Source: Sycon ciliatum (taxonomy: Eukaryota > Porifera > Calcarea > Leucosolenida > Sycettidae). From it: 64,000 nt of DNA. Made by a program: the position numbers and the translations under genes. Each line of letters opens with the position of its first letter. Positions within the stretch are counted from its first letter, which is position 1. The notes beneath the pieces were generated by a model. That model saw nothing but the letters and a program-made list of their open reading frames with translations. It made no database searches and was not told where the DNA came from. The stretch lies in NCBI RefSeq assembly GCF_964019385.1, contig NC_088647.1:916085-980084 (forward strand), read 5' to 3'. This document shows, piece by piece, positions 55,801 to 64,000 of the stretch.

Positions 55801-58072
55801 CTGTAGGGAGACTGGTGTCGGTTGAGCAGCAAAAAGGCAGGCCTGTTTTGGTTCAACAAGAGAACGGGTCAGTCAAGTCGTCAGCCCCCAGCGGAGGTTT
55901 ACACACAGGCCAGAGCTGAGGAAGAAGCTAGGTAAGTAGTGGTGATGACGTGGTCCGCGTTTTCCGCTATGTAGCTACAGTCAACTTCGCTAATAACGAC
56001 TGCGGATATAACGACAATTCGCGAATAACGACAGAATTTCAATGCCCAGAGCAAAGTCCCATCCAACTGTTATACGTAGAATGAGACTTTGGGTATAACG
56101 ACACTTCGCGAACAAGGATACTTCTCTGATGCCCCGCCGAGTGTCGTTATAAGCGAAGTTGACTGTATGTCTGGAGGGAGCCAAAGTGCTCTAGAGCAAT
56201 CAAGCCATTCTATTCCAGGTTATTGCAGTTGCAGCCCATGTGTACTTGCGAATCCGAATATTGAAATACATACAGATACAAGCGTAAACTGATTCTATTC
56301 CTCACAATCCAGCTCATCATGCCTTTCATCATACCTTTCCGATCATGCCTTTCATCATACCTTTCATCATGCCTTTCTGCTTTGCCAAGGCCTTCACAAA
56401 ACTGAATGTGTACTGTATCGCTGGGCACGTTGGTGGGAAATGCTTAGGCATAACGTGTTGATACTCACGTGGGACCTGATCCATTTCTGTGCTTTCCGGT
56501 GCTGTTAGGCAACAGAACATGTTGTTCGTGGAGCAGGCCCTGTCCGACTTGGAAGGTGTTCAGTATGAGCTGCAGGCCGAGCGAGAGCAACGTGAGGTAA
56601 GGATATTCAACAAACTGAAAGGGTGTTGATTTATTGCATCAGTTTGTAGGGGTTAGGCGCCCCAGTTGCCACTGGGTTTCCTAGATGTTAGCGGCCGTGG
56701 TGAGTTCCCTTCGGGAATGGACACGCTAATTTAATATTTTTATCATAACAGCTATAGGAGTTAGTGGTTGTCCAGGACATGTCAGGGAACTGACAGCTGT
56801 AGGTTTCCATTATGTATGTTATTATTCAAGGTCTTTCATCAGCTGGTCTGTTGGTCTAGGGGTATGATTCTCGCTTAGGGTGCGAGAGGTCCCGGGTTCA
56901 AATCCCGGACAGACCCAACTTTTTTTTCACCTTCCATCTTGCAAAATCTTCAGATCAAATTTTTCCCATGACATAATGTGGTCTGTTAGTTCAGGGGTAT
57001 CCCGGAGTGATGAAGCTGGAAAGGCGCCTGTCTGCCATGGGTTATTGGGGCAAATTGATCAAATGTGCATGCACGAGTATAGCACACAATGAACACTCAA
57101 CTGGTCAGGTACACACCTATGCGATTTTGTACATCGGTCCACCATGCATAACACTTCACGAAAATTCTCGCTGCGAGAGGTCGTGGGTCCTAATCACGGA
57201 CAGACCCAGTTGTTTCTCAGCTTTCATATCTCTTTTATGTTTATGTATCTATGTCATTCGGATCTTCCCAAGTTGTACAATGTACTGTTGAGATACCGAA
57301 TTCAAATAAATCAATACCAAAAAAAATCAATACCATACCATCTCCAAGTCTTCAGATCCTAATTTGAACAGGCTTGCTGTCAGCTGGTCTGTTGGTCTAG
57401 GGGTATGATTCTCGCTTAGGGTGCGAGAGGTCCCGGGTTCAAATCCCGGACAGACCCAACTTTTTTTGCGGGTAAAGTAGAAACAACATGCTGTGATTAT
57501 GTTCATATTCTGCTATCTCCGAAACAGAATGACTGTAATAATGTTACCATTAGGTAAATCTCTTTTTTTGGCCAATTGCCGTCTTCTTACGGTATCATTG
57601 GCTCCCAGAATATGTACATTTTTTAACGTTGGAAATGGGCATTGGACACACTACAGTCACTACATGATTGACCATTCTGCTCTTTGCCACAGGTTCACGT
57701 GAATGACTAAAATAGTATGCACCAATTTGGGTTCTGATTTGGGCTCTATTTATTTGGTTTTGCGATTGATTCACCCCTTGAGTACATGTACACTATTCTG
57801 CAGATAGCTGACCGTACTACCAAAAAATACATTCTGACGCTCCTGGTTGGAACCTGCACTTCTCCTGCCGAATGACTTGACACGTGACATTGGAAAAATC
57901 AACTTTTTTACCATTACAATGTACTGGCGAATTTCGGCTCAACATCTTACTCCCAGAGCAAGTCAAGAGCATGGAGTGGCTGTATTGTCTACTGTACTTC
58001 TCACAATTATCAAGGATCTTGTCACATGTCCGTTGGCATTGCCCGAATTATCTGTGTTTGTACGTGTGTGTC

Positions 58073-58118
<46 letters not shown>

Positions 58119-61100
58119 TGTGTGTGCGTGTGTGTGCGCATGTTTGTGTGTGTGCCTGTGTATGCATCCGTGTGTGCATGTGTTTCCAGGAAGTGGAATA
58201 CCAGCTGCAAGAGGTGGCACAGGAGGCAGAAATTGCCCGTTCGCACCTAGAGGAGACTGGCAAACGTCTGGACGAAGCAAATGAAAAGGTCAGATGTTCT
58301 ATAGTTCAGCCATTTTCCACCTCTTTCACGGGATAGTATCTGGTACAAGTGTCTGGTATCATCAGGCTGTCTAATGTGCTTTTCTGGACACGAAACTCTG
58401 ATTAATGGCTGAAAAGGATTTCGTTGTGTCCGTGATTGCTGTCTGTGTACTGTATCTTGTATTGTGTAGATGATGTGAGAATCTTGGCAAAACACCACAT
58501 GCATTTCTTTCCAACTTGTGCTCTGTTTTACTCAAGCACCTGAAAGTGATGTATTTCACCTGATGCTCTCTGTCCATTTCATCTTTATTACATCCTCAAC
58601 CCGTCACCACCATGCGCTCTTAGCCGAACCAATGCACAAAGGATAAATACACCAGCACAGCAAAGACACTTTCGTGTGGAGTATGGAGTGGCGTATGGCC
58701 GAAAGTTCTATCGCAATATTTTAATCCATTTCTTCTGATATGAAATTGTTTCTTCAAAGCAGCATGAACATCATGTTTCCATGTTCTTGTTTAAAGCTAA
58801 ATGAGAATGAAGAAGTCATTGAGAGCAAGGAGAAGACCATTGATGAGTGCCAAGCCAGGATAACTGAACTAGAAGAAGAAGGTAAGACAAGCATGTATCA
58901 CAATTTAGAGTTTGTTCATAGCCCAAATCAAACAGTCTTTTTTGTCTCTGGTGACACGATAGTCCGTGTTTTCAACACGACCTGAGATAATGTAGTCGAG
59001 TCGGTCTGGGATTTGAACCCGGGACCTCTCACACTCTCATGTCTTTGTCGTGCTATTATGACCTTGGCAATAATCATAACCCTGGACCAACAGATCAGCT
59101 CCTGATTATATAATACATGTAGTTTTGACCAGAACTCTGATCCTTGAAAAAAGATGATATTATTTGAAAAAGGAAACAAAAAGTTGGGTCTGTCCGGGAT
59201 TTGAACCCGGGACCTCTCGCACCCTAAGCGAGAATCATACCCCTAGACCAACAGACCACTGCATGATTCCCTTACACATGCTTCAGGATCTCTACTTGCA
59301 ATCTAATCACAGAGCCACACACGTAAGTGTGTAGGGCAAGGGTGCATTTGTCCAATATAACCTCCCTTTCATCAGTGTGAATTCCCCCGTCTCCGAGCAT
59401 CAAGAAAGTTGAAGCTTCAACTTGCCACACAGCGGCCGTAGATAACAAGTATGTTGTCAGATGGTATACATTTCTCTGTGCTGCTTTGCCTTCCCATTGG
59501 TATATTTTGATTTTTTTACTTGAAAGTAAGTATTCATAGCCTACTCCAGGAGTATGAGTCGACTGGGTACATCTGTACTTGTTACTAACTTCTGAGCCGG
59601 CACATCCAACTTGATCGGGATTAGTCTAGACAAGTAGATGGTCCTCAAGGACCGGCGAAAGAACCCAATTGGTCAGCCCAGTCCACACACCCTATCAACT
59701 TGGCCACTGAGCCTGCTAATCTGGCTTTGGAGCAGGTACAGGTAGAAATATGCCAACAGTGCTCCTTCATTAGTGTAGTGTCTTAAATTCTGCCATTCCC
59801 CTTTCCTGTGTGTGTGTGTTCAGTCTCGCAAATGGAAACTATAAAATCGGAGCTACAGACAACACACGACAGTCTTGATGAGAGCAGGTTAGTGTCTTGA
59901 TCATCAGGTCACCTCCTCTCTCCCCTTGTCTCTCCCCTTGTCTCTCCTCGTGTCTTCGTTTGCTATGGCTGGCTAGCAACCCTTCATACTTTCTTAGAAG
60001 TTGTTTCCACTGAAAATGAACTGTAGAAGATAATACTACAAGAAGTGGATGATCTACGAAATGGCCATGTGTTGGATCTGAGCTTACGAAGGTGATAAGT
60101 TAAGTGACTTCACTACTTTCTATAAGATTTACAAAGGCTACGTGGAGACAATAATCTTAATATTGCAACGAATAAAACTATATCGAAGGTTCGATGGACT
60201 TCTCATGTGCTCTGAATGGCAGTCGTGAGTAAGTCAAGTGTCAAGTCAAGCCGGTGGAATAGCGCAAGCTCAAGTGTGGGAGCAAACCCATTCCTATAAA
60301 AAATTATCGCCGAATTCGCAACCACTATTTAACTATAACTATAATTAATAGCAACGAATAAATTGTTCCAGAACTTTCTATAATTGTAATAATAAAGCGA
60401 TTCCACCTCCACTACATACGCTCTCTGGTCAAGCTGCTGCTTGACTTCATATCACTACTTTCTATGTACCAGAAAAATGTTACCCAAAGCTGGTGTCTCA
60501 TGTTCCTCTATGTGCAGAGCTGAAAGCTCGGAAAGAGCGACAACAATCAATGACCGTGATGCCAAAGTTGCAAGCCTTCAGGAACAAATAGCCAAGCTGA
60601 CTGTGGAATTGCGAGTAAGTTGGCGTGGGTCGATATGTCATTGTGGATACCTGAGACATGTCCATAGTGCACTACGTTGAGACAGCATTTTCTATAAAGC
60701 AAATGAGAGTCTTTGTGCACTGTTTGCTTCTTCACGGCTATATTTTATCTATTATCCGTGATTATAGTTGCATTTCCAATGTACCTTCCTGCACTCATTG
60801 TAAACACAAATGACAGAAACGCATTGTAGGCCAATCGAACACATGAAACCAGAAAACCGGAAGGCGGAAAATCGACCTGATTATTTGGTGACCATTGCAT
60901 GCTGTATGTCTCCCTCCCATGGCACAGAGCAAGACAACAGTTGTTCAGGATCAACACGCAACTATCGAGGACTTGTCTGAACGCCTGGAACAAGAAGAAA
61001 CCAGAAACCGCCAGTTGGAAGAGGTAAAGACGCATATATTATGACACATTGCCATTGCTATTGTTACTATATCCACTCGACATGGGGAACATTGTGAGGG

Positions 61101-63866
61101 TGAGGGGGGGGGGGGGGAGGGGGAGGGGGTCAGAGGAAGGCAGAGATTGACATGAATGGTCTCTATAACTTCTGTCATGTACTGGGTACCCACATGTTGA
61201 TACAAAAACCCAACAAATGTTGTACTCTGCCTAACAGGGAAGACAGTGGGGGTACAAGTTATGCATTAGAGTCCACCAACTGAACCAGATTTTTGAACAG
61301 TTAGATGTGCATCATGTAACAGGGCCTTGTTTTTCCAACTTCCATTGCTGCTGGGTATAGGAGCTGCTTCAGATGCCAGTGATGGAAGGCGAGCTGCAGA
61401 AAACCGAGACCGTGCTCATCCAGACGCAGAAGCATTTGGACGAGAAGGCCACGGCACTCACTGTGACCAGGAAGAATCTGCGGAATGTCAAGGACAAAAA
61501 CACGGTAAGAGAGACAGAGAGAGAGATCAGTGAACTGCAAGAATAAGAAAATCTTGTGTGGAAGCCATGTTATTACATCTTGAAAGATAAGCCTGAGATA
61601 TTTCAAGTGGGGTTTTAAACCCCGTGACTTGTAACATTCATTAGAGCGTGTGTGCTGAGTGTTCTGGTGCTGATGGCATTGACTATGAAATGTTCTCGCC
61701 CTTGGGAAAAATTAACGGATAATCTTGCTTTTTTTTTACTGACTAATGGGTACTCTCCAATGTCCGTGGCTTGTGACTATAGGAGCTGGAGCAGGGCCTG
61801 AACATCGTATCAGAGCTGAGGGATAAGCTGCACGCGGCACGCTGTGAGGTGCACACCCTGCGACAGTTTGTCGGCGGCAAGACGGCACTGGTGCTGCAGC
61901 GTGAACGCGAGCTCGATGCCGTCAAGCAGCGCATGAAGGAGATGGAGGAGAAGGACAGCCGTCGTGCTCAGGTCCTGGCTAGTGTGCTAGAGAAGACGGC
62001 TCGACTGCAGCAGGACTCTCGTAGCAAGACCACTGCTGCTGGTCATATGAGATCTCAGTCTGTGGGTGATGACGAGGGACTAGCTACAGATAGGTAAGTT
62101 ACTAGTAGACAGTATTGTATTCGAGATCTACTACACTATACTATAATTGTCAGTCTGTGAGTGATGACGAAGGTCTAGCCACGGACAGGTATGCTAGGTA
62201 GTGTTGTATTTGGAATCCACTACTCTGTACTGGTATGGTCAGTCTGTGAGTGATGAGGAGCTACAGACAGGTAGGCTAAGATACTATAGTGGACATTGAA
62301 AGCCGTTCAGAAGTCAAGCGGCCACAGGGCGCTGGTCTTGCAGCCGTGAGCACTGCTGGTCTATTTGTACAGTGTGTACTTCACACAGCTCTGGAATTGT
62401 TCTGTTTGACTTTTGAATAACATTTGTGCCATTGTCTAACCTGGTTACTAGCTATATACAAACCGGGAAAAAGCAACTCAGACGAATGAGTACGAAATAG
62501 TGGTTGCAAGCTCCGGTGTAGGGAGCAAACCTTTCAGACGAATGAGATTGAGTTTATTCAGAGTTTTGTTCATGAATCAGAACACTGGAGATTTTTTAAT
62601 AATTACCGTCTCATCATGTTGTGTTTGGTAGTTCTGGCCTCTCATGTCCGGTGCATGTACATGTATAGTTTCTACACCGGGCTTGTGGGCATGACTGTAT
62701 GACCTGCTCCTGTAAAGAATGTGAATAGTCTGGGGGTGACACTGATTTCTCTTGTTATCGATTTCACACAGACCTCTGAGCTGCCCAGCACTGGTGCCAG
62801 TCTCCGACGATTTTGATGAAGAGGACTACGCCAACACGTTTGACTACCCTGCTCAAGGTCCCCGAACTGCAGCAACCGTATCCAGTACAGCCACCAGGGG
62901 GTTGCAAACACGCGGTGGCACAATGCAGAGCATGAGAGTGAGTACAAATGCAGAACGTTTTGTTGCTGCAACCAAATAGTAGATATTGAAACTTGCTCTT
63001 GCCTGTAAAGCAAAACCTGTAAGTAACGACCACCCCTTGGGGCCAGAGAAAGCGGTCTTTAGTTGCAGGTGCTCCTTAGTTAGAAGTTTGCACCGCATAA
63101 CCATATATGAATGTGAGACCTTCCGAGCCTTGCGAAGTGGTCTGTAGTACCAGGCTGGTTGCTAGTCACGGTGGTCTTAAGTTAAAGGTTTTACTGTATT
63201 TCACCTGAAGGGAAGGCACGAAAGTTTACTTGTGAAAATCATGTTGTTGAAGAGCCTGAAATTTGTGCTACTACTGTGTGTTATTGAAACTTCACTGCAA
63301 TTTACACTGTTTACCCTACGGACGGTTGTCTTACCAACTGTGGGTTTACATGCCGGTGATGTCTTTGAGTTAGGTGTCTCATTCCCTCTGTCAGTTTTGT
63401 ACCCCGTTGTTGGTCGTACTTGTAGTGCATAGTGTTTGCCGCCGCATTGTCTCTCTCTGCACTGTCAGGCCAAAACACAACATTCCTAACAATGTATCAT
63501 CTGATTTCACTGGTGGACTCAGACTGACTGTTGCTTGTAACCTGTTCTCCGTTGTTCTCTGGCATTACCTCATGCAGAGCCCGTCCAAACTGCCACCAGT
63601 CAGCCGAGTATCTCGCAGGCCCAACACCCGCGCACCGCCAAAGCATTTTGCACCAGTTACGCCGGCCGACGTCAAAGCCAGGCAGCATGTGGGTGACGCA
63701 AAGTTCACCGGGCCCATGTTCCCGGCTAACCTAGAACCCGGCAGAACGCTGGCGTCCATACCTATCAGCTATGCACTTCCCGAGGACGACGAGGCCGCCG
63801 CCGATTCTGTAGCGGAAAAGCAGATCAAGATAGGTGACAGGGTCTTGGTGCGACGGAAAAGAATGC
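50507..63866 (+). CDS. EF-hand / WW-like / coiled-coil / CAP-Gly protein, 19 exons, 3' end outside window
   Basis: Exons: 50507-50683, 51224-51466, 52194-52625, 53277-53357, 53683-53769, 54322-54392, 54742-54945, 55421-55511, 55807-55931, 56509-56596, 58190-58288, 58797-58881, 59824-59887, 60518-60614, 60928-61023, 61361-61504, 61783-62093, 62772-62937, 63578-63866. All have GT-AG borders and join in phase to 983 codons plus one base. Residues 1-140 are acidic; 190-250 are Ser/Arg-rich. EF-hand loops are at 270-281 ([12 protein letters not shown]), a degenerate one near 310-320, then 393-404 ([12 protein letters not shown]) and 431-442 ([12 protein letters not shown]). Each pair is followed by a WW-like segment: [19 protein letters not shown] (341-359) and [19 protein letters not shown] (463-481). 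About 495-800 is coiled coil. [10 protein letters not shown] (972-981) starts a CAP-Gly domain, a microtubule plus-end and tubulin-tail binder. A calcium-sensing microtubule scaffold is inferred. No orthologue is named. First exons upstream of 50507 are possible. Confidence 0.85.
52731..52807. repeat. (TG)n microsatellite in intron 3
   Basis: An almost pure TG repeat of about 75 bp lies about 100 bp after the donor of exon 3. Confidence 0.95.
53905..54099. mobile_element. pogo/Tigger-like MITE, copy 3, in intron
   Basis: It begins CAGTCAACTTTGCGTAGAAC and ends AGCTAAGTTGACTG followed by TA (54100-54101); the left flank is TG rather than TA. It shares its interior with copies 1, 2 and 4 (the GGGCATGGAAATTCTGTCGT word). 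Confidence 0.85.
55978..56165. mobile_element. pogo/Tigger-like MITE, copy 4, in intron
   Basis: Inverted ends CAGTCAACTTCGCTAATAAC and the complement of CAGTCAACTTCGCTTATAAC are flanked by TA (55976-55977, 56166-56167). It starts only 46 bp after the donor of exon 9. Confidence 0.9.
56845..56916 (+). tRNA. tRNA-Pro(AGG), intronic
   Basis: A complete 72-nt cloverleaf: acceptor GGTCTGT with ACAGACC, anticodon AGG at 56877-56879 in loop TTAGGGT, and T-loop TTCAAAT. A-box and B-box are intact. A T-run follows at about 56921-56928, a pol III terminator. It is inside an intron, in the same sense as the host gene. Confidence 0.95.
56980..57207 (+). pseudogene. split tRNA-Pro relic
   Basis: The 5' half (GGTCTGTTAGTTCAGGGGTAT, 56980-57000) and a degenerate 3' half (57164-57207, ending ACGGACAGACCC) match tRNA-Pro but are separated by about 163 bp of unrelated sequence. 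The anticodon arm is destroyed. It lies between two intact copies. Confidence 0.7.
57386..57457 (+). tRNA. tRNA-Pro(AGG), intronic, second copy
   Basis: Identical by eye to the copy at 56845-56916, including four bases of 5' flank (AGCT) and the 3' flank AACTTTTTTT that supplies a pol III terminator. Confidence 0.95.
58057..58188. repeat. (TG)n microsatellite abutting an exon
   Basis: A TG repeat with TGCG and TGTC variants runs almost to the acceptor of the exon at 58190. It takes the place of a normal pyrimidine tract except for the last TTTCCAG. Confidence 0.9.
59003..59097 (-). pseudogene. second split tRNA-Pro relic
   Basis: On the minus strand a degenerate 5' half (TGGTCCAGGGTTATGATT, near 59070-59090) and a 3' half (GTCCCGGGTTCAAATCCCAGACC, complement of 59003-59025 or so) flank an altered middle. 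It has the same family as the intact copies, but the anticodon arm is lost. Confidence 0.6.
59186..59257 (-). tRNA. tRNA-Pro(AGG), intronic, antisense copy
   Basis: The same 72-nt tRNA in reverse, all arms intact. The 3' flank on its strand begins AACTTTTTG, again a short pol III terminator. The shared AACTTTTT flank with the plus-strand copies indicates local duplication of a unit longer than the tRNA itself. Confidence 0.95.
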
Positions 63867-64000
63867 GTAAGTGAAAGAGTTTGTAGTGCTCTGTAGGCTT
63901 TTGATAGTTATATTTTCATGCTGCACAGTGTTTACATCTAGGTCAACAAGGCACCAAGTACACATGATTTGGATTTGGAGCTTGCCAAATCTTGGCTCAC
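63867..64000 (+). other. start of intron 19 of the CAP-Gly gene
   Basis: A consensus donor GTAAGTG follows exon 19. The rest of the CAP-Gly domain must lie beyond the window. Confidence 0.75.

Noticed and set aside
57847-58336. Cys-Val repeat frames of 145-150 codons
   Set aside because: They run through a (TG)n intron tract into exon 11; only the exon part (58190-58288) is real coding.

Overview
The window is nuclear DNA of a multicellular animal, most likely a marine invertebrate. Phylum cannot be fixed from the sequence alone. The evidence is a spliced gene of at least 19 exons with GT-AG introns, a core-1 O-glycan galactosyltransferase, a protein phosphatase 1-type ankyrin protein, eukaryotic tRNA genes with internal promoters, and many LINE, Penelope, hAT, pogo-like and BEL/Pao copies. 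Short palindromic ACATGTACATGT runs are scattered through the whole window. Nothing looks prokaryotic.

Layout. 1-6 kb: a tRNA-Lys(CTT)-like sequence beside a possible old LTR, a LINE fragment carrying an 861-bp foldback transposon, a head-to-head pair of Penelope-like 3' ends, and a second LINE tail. 6-6.6 kb: exon relics of a SWIM zinc-finger type protein. 7.4-9.6 kb: hAT-like elements nested in one another and hit by a LINE. 10.25-11.23 kb: an intronless C1GALT1-like gene. 11.6-20 kb: a transposon graveyard in which one minus-strand LINE is split by five later insertions. 20.9-27.7 kb: a BEL/Pao LTR retrotransposon with identical-looking 257-bp LTRs. 28-30 kb: minisatellites. 30.1-33.3 kb: a single-frame 1044-residue ankyrin/PP1-regulator-like gene on the minus strand. 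33.3-50.5 kb: mostly non-coding, with microsatellites, small inverted-repeat elements, a 42/45-bp minisatellite and a few uncertain exons. 50.5 kb to the window end: a large plus-strand gene.

That large gene is the most interesting host locus. Nineteen exons join in phase into at least 983 codons: an acidic and Ser/Arg-rich N-terminus, two copies of an [EF-hand pair + WW-like] module, a long coiled coil, and the start of a CAP-Gly domain that runs off the window. This suggests a calcium-responsive, microtubule-associated scaffold, which is an inference from domains only. Its introns hold three intact tRNA-Pro(AGG) genes, two split tRNA-Pro relics and two pogo-like MITEs.

The host genes (galactosyltransferase, ankyrin protein, EF-hand/CAP-Gly protein) show no pathway link to each other. 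Most of the rest is mobile-element history, and several insertions can be read exactly because the target, often an older transposon, reads through when the insert is removed.
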